DNA of 64,000 nucleotides, from assembly GCA_963969395.1 (NCBI GenBank), contig OZ017804.1:4402001-4466000 (forward strand). Direction: 5' to 3'. Numbering within the stretch: the stretch's first letter is position 1; the number at the start of each line of letters is the position of its first letter. The notes below the pieces were generated by a model, which ran no database searches, had not been told where the DNA came from, and worked only from the letters and a program-made list of their open reading frames with translations. Shown here in pieces: positions 37,201 through 47,853 of the stretch. The translations under genes were made by a program, and so were the position numbers. This DNA comes from Pseudoscleropodium purum. Its lineage: Eukaryota > Streptophyta > Bryopsida > Hypnales > Brachytheciaceae.

Positions 37201-38192
37201 TTTCATCACTTCAGCGAATGTTACTGCATCTTCACGACTAAGAGTAGTGACTATTTCTTCTTGTTCTTCTGCAATTTCGCCGTTATTATCACCGTCCCCT
37301 TCATCACTGCACTCGCACTCGCACTTCAGAAAGTAGTGGCAGAATCCATTACTCCACCAAAACCACCCAGATATGCTTGCAGCACACAGAAAATCAACCT
37401 CATTACCCATTCACACTTATGCAAACTTATATTATGTTCTGCATCTGCAAACCGAATAACAGAACGTACATACGAAACATACGCGTCATTTGTCACCGAA
37501 ATTTCATCTTCATCACCTTTCACGCCATCCAGCGGTGTTCAAACCCTAATGAACCATGAAGTCCAAAATTGATAAGATCTACTCCTAAATGCAAAAAGAC
37601 ATTTTCAAATGAGGTAAAGTTTGGACCTCAAGAAGCTAAGAACTCTCTCAGTGAAGCATATTCTCTATGCACGGAAACGGAAGAAGACATACCCGCTCTC
37701 GCTGCTGCTTAGATCGACAACTTCGGCCTGCTGCAAATTGGAGTCACCGAAAGAAAACTCCATAATGTCATCGTCCATAATCGCACCGAGCACTACCGGA
37801 TCGTCCAAGTCAATTCCCGTAGCACGCGCAATCTCGTCCTTTTTGTCATTGCTCAATCTCGTTTCACGCTCTACTGCTAGCGGCGCAGCATTCAAGACAA
37901 TTCCTGTAGAACGTAAAGCATCCCTCACGCTATTGCATTTTTTAAGTCCAGTGTTCTCAATATTCTTTTCAAACATCGGCTGGAACGAAATGGGGTTGCT
38001 CGCAGTACCAACCGACCTAGCTTTCACTTCTGCGTGAGATTTCGGCTCCCAATCCTCTTCCTCTTCAATCTCGTCATCGTCCAAGTCAATTACTATCGCA
38101 GAATCGTTTCTCGCCTTCTCCATCACCCTACGTGATCTTCGTAACCCAACTTCGGCCGGCAAGCTCTTCAATTCTTCCATACCCATCACCAA
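34292..38192 (-). CDS. SAP-domain nuclear protein, CCCH-62-like, with Cys-rich tail
   Basis: Nine exons (37693-38192, 37191-37306, 36930-37047, 36725-36750, 36526-36577, 36117-36231, 35895-35993, 35377-35482, 34292-35007) join with all phases closing, giving 615 residues. The start is acidic (DLDDDEIEEEEDW). Residues 208-245 (LRNFKMDQLKTYLHHHGLRMVGAKFV...) form a SAP DNA-binding helix pair. Next comes the conserved core found in plant 'zinc finger CCCH domain-containing protein 62' relatives: SSFSINCKGDVCLGDLVLF, AGKVVSESYGAGKQQHTFT, IEVLWSTGV, PVKIKGRNLYRMVTMRQPW and LDEKHARGAAARAIRRAVK. The tail is Gln/His/Pro-rich, with three or four imperfect HGRSFHTQQKECQG repeats. It ends in a Cys-rich module, not a C-x8-C-x5-C-x3-H finger. 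The 26-nt fourth exon is supported by phase and by the conserved SSFSINCKG it encodes. Cellular role unknown; nuclear DNA or RNA binding is inferred. Confidence 0.82.
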
Positions 38193-39829
38193 AGTTACCT
38201 AATTAAGTGGGCATCTGTCACAAATCGAAATCGACAGAAACCGTATTGTTACTACGAGAAAAAGCACAGTGACCAAGCCCGCTCACAAAATGAAATCCCG
38301 TCATCACCCGATCTCTTAACCCTCAAGGGTAACTTAAACCCTTGTGAGCATAAAGTGAGCGTCAGATCCAGCATTGGTTTGAGCACAACCCACAATTCAC
38401 ACACCGGCTCCGAACAACTGCGCATCGAGATGGACTGGAAATTCCTCACGGCCAAATCGCGAATCTGAAAACCCTCGTACAAGCTGAAGCCCAGGCTTCT
38501 CCATGATAATTTTCAAACATTCTGAAAGCCACTAAGTGACGATATAAACATGTGCAGCATCCGCATTATCATGAAAGGCTGACACCCTCCAAAATCCTAA
38601 TGTGATGATGGAATGTACAAGTTCCAAATGCGCCCCCGTTTCAAAAGGTGCGGAGGGCACAGAGTGGTGCCGTCTTTCTTTGCGCTCAATCCGGTTCATC
38701 CATTTTCTATTTCAAACGGGGCAATCATATGTTACATCCTCATTTTTTCCAACTATCGATGAAAACACCATTATGATGTAAAACGTACGTCCAGGTTGGA
38801 TGTTCGTGATGAAAAATTGCAAAATTCCAGAAACCAATTCGTACGTCGGGCGAATCTTCTTCTGTAAGCTGCTTCACTCCGCTTTCAGGCAATTGTGCTA
38901 GTGTGCCCTGTGACATTCCCATATCCAAACTAAAAGTAAAAATAATTTTTCTAATTTTCTAATTCATAAAAACTTCGAAATTCAATAACTTACACACTGC
39001 AGGTTCAATCACCACAAAACAAAGCACGAGCACCCCTCTTCTCAAAGAGCTTTCCAAATGTACCAAGAATACAACCAGGGAACACACATCCCGAAGATCT
39101 CATCCTAACAAATAAATAAAAGAAAACAAACACCCTAATTTAAAGGGGTGGATGGATAGACAATTGTGCTCTATGCCATTGAGCCAGTGTAATAAAACGA
39201 TGGTACTAAGAATGCAACCAGGGGATGCATGCATGGTTCTAGACATATCAACATAATAAACAAAACAAACAACCTAACTTAAGATATGGGTCCTTCTTTC
39301 ACTTGCAACTGTAATTAATGAACAGTTCCACCAACGTGAAGACGTCCGACCTTATCCGATTTTATCTAAGTGAGACAACCATCAACAATGGCCATGGATT
39401 GAATGAGAAATACCTTCACAAAATGATCTTATATGCACCAGCTTGGTATTCCAATAACCCTTGTCAAGACAATCATGGCATTCCAGATGCGAAGGAGTGC
39501 AACAGTGCACTTCATAAGAACGCAAGACTCAAAGCAAACGTCAGCAGAAACAAGAGAATTGAGCCGTTTTACAAAGGAGGAGTGCAGATGAAGACCTTCA
39601 AAGTAATAAGCTATGCATTCGCTGTCGTCAACAAATAGACTACTGAAGCTGATCAAATGTGTGGCTGGAAAAAAGATAATAGTACACTTCCTGTACAATT
39701 TCAATACGCTTTTCACAAGACTCGTAATCTACAAGACAATTCTGTGGATAGAAATGCCGCAGTGGCACAAGCATGAGTTCAACCGTTTGCTTCTGGGACA
39801 ACAGGAAAGGTGAACACGGCATTGGACTA
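38193..39829. other. intergenic/UTR, no separate gene recognised
   Basis: This lies between the SAP-protein start and the F-box gene stop, both on the minus strand, so it should hold a promoter, 5' leader and 3' UTR. Frames of 60-106 codons on both strands (for example at 38740-38928 minus and 39318-39638 plus) have no domain I can name and no clear splice links. Confidence 0.45.
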
Positions 39830-40775
39830 CTAAAACACGCCAGGATGGCCCCGAATTCCGCTAAATTCTCTGTCCTTCAAAAAAGGATGCGCATCGTCTT
39901 GGCATCCTGTTGGACGCAATATCAGGCAATCCAGAAAGAGGCCTCCTTTCCAGTATGAACAATCGGTCTCCCGGATGCCATATGCGATATCAACCTGCTG
40001 AACGGCAGAGAATTCCTCCCCGAGCACCGTGAAGTTCCCGACCTCGAACTCAACCCAATCTTCGAAACCCTTTCCCGGTGCGTGTGAAAGGTCTAGAGTC
40101 TTCTCCAGCGCCTGGCCGTCGGAGGTGGAGAGTATAAATGTAAGCGGCTTTTGCCATGAAAGGAAGTACAATCGACCGCCCTGCGGATTTGCAACACGAA
40201 GACGCCACACAGCGGTGTATGAGCCTGGAGTTAAGGAGCAGCTCCACGTTCCATGAATCTCTAGCCAGCAAATCGCAAGCAGGTGCGCAACCTGAAAAGA
40301 AAATCCAACGAAATCCATGAGCATCACACAACTAAATTGCTCCAAATCAAGAAAATGAAAGGTTACAAACCCTAAAAGAGGTTACACAGAAAACACACAC
40401 CTTGCTGAAGCAGGAACTCCGAGAATGCTCCCATTTCCAGAATCGCATATCCGAGCCCCAAGCAATGTCCATTGCAGCCACGGAGAGCTTACGACAAATA
40501 CCACCTGACCGAATCAAAAGCATGTACCTCTGCATCCCATTGTCTAGGAACACGCCGGCGGCAAGATTTTTCACAATTTCTTTCGTGCTTTGAGAACCCC
40601 TCCGCGGCCCATAAATGCTCTTGTAATCGCTAGGCAGGAAATTCAGCCAAAGCACATCAGAGTCTGCAACTCTCTTGAAAGTAGAGCATACGCTCGCCAA
40701 CCGTGCCGCGTCCAACGGTGTAGTGTGGCCTATAACCGAGACTATACAATCATCCGGAAGCTCGGTCATGTCCAT
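39830..40775 (-). CDS. F-box protein with phloem protein 2 (PP2) domain
   Basis: Two exons (40401-40775, 39830-40291) are joined in phase 0 at AAG|GTGTGT to give 278 residues. Residues about 4-50 (ELPDDCIVSVIGHTTPLDAARLASVC..., VLWLNFLPSDYKSI) form an F-box that would bind SKP1 in an SCF ubiquitin ligase. Residues about 126-270 form a PP2 lectin-like domain, with VAHLLAICWLEIHGTW, YTAVWRLRVANP, GFEDWVEFEVGNF and the final segment YGIRETDCSYWKGGLFLDCLILRP. In known F-box/PP2 proteins this domain binds glycans or other targets. Size and order match plant F-box PP2-A-type proteins. The short 109-bp intron separates the two domains. Targets are unknown. Confidence 0.93.
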
Positions 40776-42050
40776 CTTTCCAGAAGATAATAAATCTTCG
40801 ATTGCTACCTGTATTCCGCTTATACCCCAGGGGCAAACCGTCGTCGCTCAATTCTCCTCATCGTCCTTTCACTTCAAATCCGATTCCTCCTCAAAAGAAC
40901 TCCGACACAAGTAGTCGCAACTACTTTCTAGCATAAGGAGCCATGAGTAAATACCAGAACAGACCTACTCCGAATTCCTTCTCCCGGCAATTCCAGCCCA
41001 CACAGACAAGGGCTAATGCCTTACAAATACAAAACAAGGAAAGAAGAGCACCGCGCTTCAAATATACGAGGCCACTAATCCAAGACGCGCAGAAACAAAA
41101 TTGCAAAGACGAGCAGAATTCAACAAAAGAACATGTAAAAAACGCCTACATAACCATGACACTTGTCCATCATCACACGTCATCTGAAACCCTCGGTAGC
41201 AAATTGGAATCGGTCTCCTCGATAATTTGAGTCTGGAGACGTATTGTAGCTTCTTAGAAGCGCATTTTCAGTAGCTTTTCAACAAGATACCACTGGTTGA
41301 GAATTGAGTACGACATCTCGATAATTTTAAATGTTGAAAGCAACCATAGATTCTGTCGACAACGATTCCTTCTATTCCTGCCGTTCTGATTTTAAAAACT
41401 CCGGCGAAATGAACGATTCTCTTTGATGCGACGAGAGAGACACAATGCCACATGACACGGGAATGACTGCAACTGACCACTCAACCCTAACTAACGTCGT
41501 CCACGCCTCCGGAAAATCCGCGACGATGATATCCCCTGCATCCCGACCATGAACTACGCCAGGTCGCCCTTGACGCAACCTCGAACCACGGCAAAGATTC
41601 GTCAAAGAGAAACCGTGATACCTCCAGAGATGATGATGAGCATCCAAAGCCGGCGACCATGGGCTAAAGCATGCAAAAGGTTGAAGCCGTGGCAGCTCTG
41701 CATCCTTCTAGTGGAGTAGCTCTACAGACTCTACAACTACAGGAAAGTAACAGAGTACTTTTGTGAAGTGCAGTGTCACACTGTAACTTAAATGCGTCAA
41801 TCCCGAAATTCCGATGACCGAGATCGTAGCAGTAAAGCTGCAGGGCATCTTTCAAGAATTGGAGAATCGGTCCTCGGAGAAGACGATGCGTGGTGATCCG
41901 TGACCGCGGGGAGATGTGAGGGCGCGGTCACCGATGACCGGTAGTGTCGGTGGTAGGTTTGAGTGGTCTTTGGGAGGTGGCCTGACTTGGTCCACCGGTG
42001 TTTGAGATGTATTGTACAGTTATGTTGAATTAGGTGCCAAATTTAGTGCG
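40776..42050. other. GC-richer unassigned region upstream of the F-box gene
   Basis: It is clearly GC-richer than the flanking intergenic DNA. Minus-strand frames at 41372-41647 (91 codons) and 41664-41855 (63 codons) look codon-like but match no domain I recognise and do not join cleanly. It may be a long 5' leader, a lineage-specific gene or a decayed gene. Confidence 0.4.
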
Positions 42051-45000
42051 AAAATAATGTATCGCAGAGTTCTGTGATTGTTGTCATCATTCTGGATCTT
42101 AGAATAATTTTTCAAATGATAAAATAATGCATGTAAGCATAGATGAAGTTTTATTTTGTGGAATGGTTCGACAAAAAAATACCTCAAAAAAATTCTCCCA
42201 ATTTTTTAGGAAATCAAGTGAATTTAAAGTCAATTATTGTTGGAAGTTTAATATTATGGATTGAAGTATCACATGCACTTGCAAACTATAGGGTAGATCT
42301 AAGGGCAATAACACCATGTTTTAGGCCTATTCCTATCGTTGTCCTCCTTAGCAAAGGGTACAATCGATTGTTAGAAAAAAAATTAAATTAATAATAATTA
42401 ATTAATTCCTAAAATGCAAAAAAAAGTTGAAAAAATTTTAAGTTTTTGTTTAAGAAATGATGTGGCACTCTCTTGGCTATTTTAGACTGCATTGTTAGTT
42501 GTGTTCACAACATTTTTGGGATTCAAGAACTTGCAGTTTGGTTTTGATCTCAAAAATCCTTTGATGAATGAAGAGATTGATGAAACAAAGGAGGTTCATT
42601 GACAAGAAATTGTGAGAACATAATTTGATGAGAGTTTTTTCTAGTTCATGTTTTTGTGATCAATCATTAATAGGATATTGGATCATTTGAAGTAAGGTAG
42701 GAGGTTAATTGCTCACAGTAAAATACAATAATTGTATTCACAACTGAACCTTATTTAAGCATTGTAAATCAACTTTCTTCAAAATTTACAATGAAAACGT
42801 GGAAAATCAAATTAAATTCCACCTTGAAAATTCTATTTATGATTTGAAGCCTCCAATCAAAATTCCTGCATAATTTAAAGACAATGTATGAAAATGTTCA
42901 ATGTGTGAGACTACTTTCAATTGCAAGAATAAGTGACAAAATGCTATAAACTTTGGTATTTCTAAGCTACCAAATATGATTTTTATTACCAAAGTGTGAA
43001 TAATAAACTAAACTTTTCGTGCTTTATTTCAATAGTTAATGTCAAAAACAAAAGAAATCACCCTCTACCCTAAAGTTTGGTTTGAATTACATTCCAAATA
43101 GAAGCAAGTAATTTGGGAAAAATGCTAAAAATCCAAAAGGACCTAATTGTATTTTAGGATGGAAGGGGTACATCTAAACTTAACAAACATCATTTTATAA
43201 AATATCACATCCTCTCTTACCTTACCAAACTTTAGGAAATGGAAGTAAGGTAATCATCCCTATATTTGATTTGCACACCCAACCCATTATGTTTCTTGCC
43301 TATAATGTACATCCTTAGAATGCAAAAAGTTGATTATAGATGCACCTATTATTAGCAATTTGAAACTTCATAGTTTAATTTGTACAAGCATGAGGAAAGA
43401 TTCAAAATCCACTGTTTTTGACTCCCATCAAGATCCAAAAAATTTTAGAGTTTTGAGTGTAAGTTTGGAACCCAAAAATGCTTCTTCAGTCGACCCAAGG
43501 TGCAATTGCCAACCCTAATTCCAAATTCAACCCTAAGCTCACTAACAGCTTATTATATTACCGGTAGATCAGACAGAAGAAGTTCCAGCTAGTATCGCGG
43601 AATATTGACTGTGTAAAGCAAATGAGTACAGTGTATCCAGACCTCGTTTGAGAGTATATTCCTTGTTTGGCAATATCCGGCTATTTGCGTTTAGAATACC
43701 GTAGTGCACTCTCCCAGACAAAACCCCGTTGCAGTTTAAGTGCCATGCCACACGAGTGGAATCTGCATAAGTGTTATGAAAAGCAAGATTCTCAATTGGA
43801 GTAAAGTGGGAAAGAGATCTGTGCTTGCAGGCTTGGTGGGATTTGCTGCAATCTGAGATTCAGTTCATTATATATTTCAGTAATTCTGATGAGCGCATCG
43901 ATTTGGAGAATGCAGAAAGGAATTGGGCAGGAAACACCGCTGCCAATTGATGGCCCGGACGGTGATGTCACGACAGAAATTCTGCTCAAGCGCTGCACAT
44001 GCCGCGCATTCAAAACCAGAAGTAACTTAGTACTACTAGCAGCGTCTGTTCTGTCTGGTTACTACATCCTTATTCAAAAACCATCTTAAATGTAAATGTA
44101 AAAGTCTTCAGCAAAATCACAAGGTGAACTTAATTGATAAACCCTCGCACCAGTATCCTTCACAATCCTCTGGATGAGGAAGAACCCAAAAGGCTACTAC
44201 TCTAAAGCACAAAAGAGCACCCAGATTCTCAAATAAGACCTAGATTTCATGTTCTCTTTCCAAAAAAGTTATCAATAATTCGATTAAATGTTTGCCTGGT
44301 CAAGTGAGCCAACCTTGGAAAACTCCAAATGTTCAGTTCATCGTCCACATGCATGAGCATACGTGCAATCACTGTTCCATGTTCAAAGACAGAACCTCGT
44401 TGTCATTGAAATTTCAAATCATCACAAACGGCCTGCAGTGTGGATCTCCAGCTAGCAATAAAATAACTCAAGACCCACCACACCGGTCCAAATTTCCGAC
44501 TCTCAAAATGTGGAAAACAACACAATTTTATCAAGTTACCCTTCCCTGTCATTTCATCACCACAATTGCCCATTGTAAGTTAGTTGGAAAAACAGGAGTT
44601 TGATCTGAAGTCGCCGTGCTTTCATCGCACTCTCTGAGAGCTATATCTCCATAAAATTTGACGGTCCTAATTTAATTCAAACGAGAATGTTGCGTTCAAT
44701 AACTGAATGCCAACTCTACACGGGTAATCTAGTTCACTGTGCTAGTGTACAGTTTCTGCACACCCCTATTCCCGAATTGCATGCCTCAACTTCTTCATTA
44801 TGTAAGACAAATACAGGTAACCCTACAAATACGATCATACCCCACATGCTTCTGATCAAAAGCAACAAATTGACTATAAAAGGTTAGAAAGTTCATCAGA
44901 GGCAGGTGGGGGAGATGGGTGACCCATTCCGCCACCTCGGATGCCAAGTCACCCCATTCCATGTCCATGTCACTGAGTCCATGTCACCCCATTTGCTCTG

Positions 45001-45249
45001 TGCAAGAGTGGCCGGCCATGTCGAAGCTTTATTGCAGTAATTCTGCCGACAAGAATCGACGCATACAATCGACGAGATAAAACCAGATCCAAAAAAGCCG
45101 AACGAAGAATCTAAGCCTTGCACATGTTCTAATTTCAAAGAAAATGAATAAACACAATTTTACAACGCAGCTGCAGGAGAACTGCGTAGACTTACAATTG
45201 CAGAAAGAAGTTCCAGCTATGGCGAAGGAGACAGAACGTTGGATCCCAG
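42051..45249. other. intergenic, no gene recognised
   Basis: 42.1-43.5 kb is AT-rich without coding signal, apart from a possible Copia scrap near 43336-43380. From 43.5 kb composition is more balanced, with short frames on both strands and no recognisable domain. The part next to 45250 should include the 3' UTR of the LEA_2 gene. Confidence 0.5.
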
Positions 45250-45927
45250 CTAGCGGCTCATGTCGCAATCAGACGAAACGAACGTCCCGACGCTCCCCTG
45301 ATCCGGCGGCGTAACCGTCACCCGACAGTGCGTATGCAGCCATATCCAAAACGACGTGTAACTCCCGATATGCGCTCTCACGCGCGTATCCACTTTCACA
45401 TGCACGGTGACGGACTTCTGGTTGATCTCCGCCTTCAAAGCCGTCCCCACAATGTTACTCACCCCTACTGCATCCCCCCGCGTGGTCACCGACACGATCT
45501 GCGAGGATTTCTTACCCAGACGGAAGCCCTGAACGGAGCTATGGCCGATGTCCACCCCGAGGTAGGTGGTTTGCACGTTGAACTTCTCGTACTCCATGGT
45601 CACCCTGCGGTTGGGGTTGCGAGCCTCCAGGCCGTATATGAACTCGGCGGTGATCTGGGAGTTCGACAGGAGGTCGTTGGAGTCGCCAGCGACGGCTAAG
45701 GTGGGGACGGTAGCCGAGACGATGTAGTAGTGGGTGGACTTGGGACGATCGAGGGCCAGCCAGCCGATTAGAACTGCCAGACCGAGGACGATCACGGCAA
45801 AGATGAAGCACGAGCAGAGACCAATGCAGCAGGCCGCGCACAGACGGGTGAGACGGTGGTGGCGACGGTGAGGGTAGCCTTCCACGTCTTCCCCAACGCG
45901 CAAACGATTCCACCCCATCTCGACCAA
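45250..45927 (-). CDS. LEA_2 / NDR1-HIN1-like membrane protein
   Basis: An uninterrupted 225-codon frame. Residues about 31-59 (AACCIGLCSCFIFAVIVLGLA...) form one Cys-containing membrane helix after a basic, His/Arg-rich N-terminus (HRRHHRLTRLC). The rest fits a LEA_2 (WHy-type) beta-sandwich: SATVPTLAV, AEFIYGLEARNPNRRVTMEY, FNVQTTYLGVDIG, then VTVHVKVDTRVRAHIGSY and a closing CRVTVTP strand. NHL proteins are plasma-membrane or vesicle proteins tied to pathogen and abiotic stress responses. Lack of introns, the overall length and a high-GC coding region agree with the family. Two more in-frame Met codons do not precede the helix properly, so the first ATG is preferred; Met-4 is an alternative. 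Specific function unknown. Confidence 0.88.
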   Translation of the reverse strand: MVEMGWNRLRVGEDVEGYPHRRHHRLTRLCAACCIGLCSCFIFAVIVLGLAVLIGWLALDRPKSTHYYIVSATVPTLAVAGDSNDLLSNSQITAEFIYGLEARNPNRRVTMEYEKFNVQTTYLGVDIGHSSVQGFRLGKKSSQIVSVTTRGDAVGVSNIVGTALKAEINQKSVTVHVKVDTRVRAHIGSYTSFWIWLHTHCRVTVTPPDQGSVGTFVSSDCDMSR

Positions 45928-47211
45928 AAGGGTAAGGAAGCTCTAAAACTCAGATAGCGAGTTTCGAGGAGAAGGAAAAGGAAGCTCTAAATCGCAAACA
46001 GCAAAAGGGAAACGGACCCCTAAACCTCAAACTGCAGGTTTCTATCAGAACAGGTCAAACACTGAGACCAGCTACTACCGACAATTTGATCAGAATTTCC
46101 TCAAAAAAAAAAATAATCAGCTACAGCAGATACTAAACTAAACTACCATTGATATCCTCCACCACTACTTTTTCCGCCGTGAATATACTTCGAACTGATA
46201 CGTTCAAGTCGATCCGATTCTCTACAGAAGAGTTCAATCACTCACGCCTCCGAAGCTTTGCTGCGCAAATCGATCGAAGATCTGGATCAGATACACCTTC
46301 AGGTAGTCGGTGATTGAAGCAGCAGCTACAACCTGGGGGTTCGGACTTCTGGAAAAAACTGAGTAATCAGCAAGTGGTTAATATCTGGCTAGCAGAAGGA
46401 ACAACGGCATGCCGAAAAAACAGGGTATTTCGGGAAGCGGCGTTTGTGCGCGGTTTACGGGCTACGAGATTCGGTGGGTTTCATAATTGCAGGGGGAATG
46501 AGCAGTGGCTCTGCAGAATGTGCGAACTAAAGCAAAAAACAGAGGAATGGTTCTAGGCACTGTAGATCAGTCTGTGGTTCTGGCCGTTGGGAGGAAATGA
46601 TGAATAGACAACGGTCACTACAAGTTTTACGGGTGCTGCAGTTTGCGTCTCTGAAGCTGCATTTGCGTTAGCAACGGATCTATGGCTCAGGAGGAGACTC
46701 GCGTATCGAGCGAGAACAGAAACATAAGCAGAGGTATTTCTAGACAAGGGTCTTGCAAATGGATACTTCCTCTTCGATAGCACTACTTTCTCTAGTGTCG
46801 CGCCCTAGAAAGTGGAGCGGACGACGGACAGAGTCTGGCACATGCCAGAGCAGCCAGGCCATTGTGAGCTGGATTAGCAGAGAGATTAAGCTAGAGTCCT
46901 GGCATACAGTCAAACTTGGTTAATGGTCACGGAGATGCAGGTTAGCCCTAGAAGAACGGGCCCATAACAACTGATTTCAAGCCTTATTTTCTATCACTCT
47001 GGTTGCTGTCACTTTGCAAGTACATATGGATGAAAAAATTTATATTTATTTTTCATACATGAAATGATATGTTTACTACAAGTCATCAAATTTTCAGGTT
47101 TTTTAGGGGAAATTTGAAATTATGGTGAATTTCTTAAGGAAAAAATGAAAAAAATTCCATTTCAAATGCAAAATATACTTTTAAAAATTGAAAATTTCTC
47201 CTTGGATACAT
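45928..47211. other. upstream region of the LEA_2 gene, no other gene recognised
   Basis: 45.9-46.9 kb is of moderate GC and probably includes the promoter and 5' leader. Frames of 76-80 codons on either strand (46314 plus, 46553 minus) are unrecognised. After 46.98 kb the sequence is AT-rich up to the Copia insertion. Confidence 0.5.
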
Positions 47212-47216
47212 ATTAT
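47212..47216 (+). repeat. target-site duplication, left (ATTAT)
   Basis: ATTAT directly precedes the 5' LTR and is repeated at 52158-52162 after the 3' LTR. Five base pairs is the usual Copia duplication. Confidence 0.92.
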
Positions 47217-47365
47217 TGTTAAGGATATTGAAACTATTAGTCTATAACGTCACAAATAAAGGGTCACAACCCTTGGACTTATTTTAGTCTTAATTGTATA
47301 AAAGGCTATTGCCTTACCTTTAATATATCATCATTTTATTATTACTTAGTTTTCGATTCTCATCA
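47217..47365 (+). repeat. 5' LTR
   Basis: 149 bp. It has a TATA-type box TATAAAAGG at 47297-47305, which in LTR elements drives the genomic RNA. Compared with the 3' LTR it has 14 extra bases lying between two GTCACAA repeats. Confidence 0.95.
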
Positions 47366-47381
47366 TGGTATCAGAGCATGG
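47366..47381 (+). other. primer-binding site for initiator Met tRNA
   Basis: TGGTATCAGAGC follows the 5' LTR immediately. It is complementary to the 3' end of plant initiator methionine tRNA, the usual Copia primer. Confidence 0.88.
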
Positions 47382-47445
47382 TTTGAAAACTTCTCAGAAT
47401 TTTACATTTCAATAATTATGAAACATCATTTCAAATTTTTACAAT

Positions 47446-47754
47446 ATGTGTTTCCCTCCACCAATTGATGTAGCATGTACAAGGGAAGACATTTATGATT
47501 TACTCATAGATGAATCTAACCGAGAAGAAATTGAAAATAATTTTCGAATTGAAAATGCAATTATGCAATACCAATTGGAGCCCTTACAAAACAATCGTAT
47601 ACCTTTAATTGAAGAACATATTCCACCTATTCAAATTCCAAACAACATTAAACCAGCTCCAATTTCTTTATTTGAAGAATTATATGACTTTGATGAAGTA
47701 AACCAGCATTTTTTTGCTGATCACGATTCTTTTATATCACCTGATTTATATTAA
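47446..47754 (+). CDS. extra leader ORF of the Copia element (unknown function)
   Basis: An intact 102-codon frame lies between the primer-binding site and gag, where most Copia elements have only a short leader. The product is acidic (many Glu/Asp; REEIENNFRIENAIMQY, then SLFEELYDFDEV) and rich in Pro/Ile in the middle (IPLIEEHIPPIQIPNNIK). No domain was recognised. It ends with TAA 99 bases before the gag ATG, in the same frame as gag. That it has stayed open while gag-pol acquired stops is notable but may be chance for a frame this short. It could be a translated upstream ORF, a remnant of captured sequence or non-coding. Confidence 0.45.
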   Translation: MCFPPPIDVACTREDIYDLLIDESNREEIENNFRIENAIMQYQLEPLQNNRIPLIEEHIPPIQIPNNIKPAPISLFEELYDFDEVNQHFFADHDSFISPDLY

Positions 47755-47853
47755 TAAAATTAAAAACTTATTTTTTGTTTTTTTTGTAAGGCTATATATA
47801 CACAACAATGAAATATAAAAGCAAAGTCAATAAAATAAATATGGCTTAATATA

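Noticed and set aside
41372..41647. MDAHHHLWRYHG start resembling an amidohydrolase metal-binding motif
   Set aside because: The remaining 80 residues show no further amidohydrolase motif, and the frame is far too short. Taken as chance.
43792..44089. Overlapping 66-73-codon frames on both strands
   Set aside because: No domain, no convincing splice partners, and stop-free lengths expected by chance at this composition.
45328..45913. Frames of 123-124 codons overlapping the LEA_2 gene
   Set aside because: High GC leaves few stops in other frames. Only the 225-codon minus frame has a membrane helix and LEA_2 strands.
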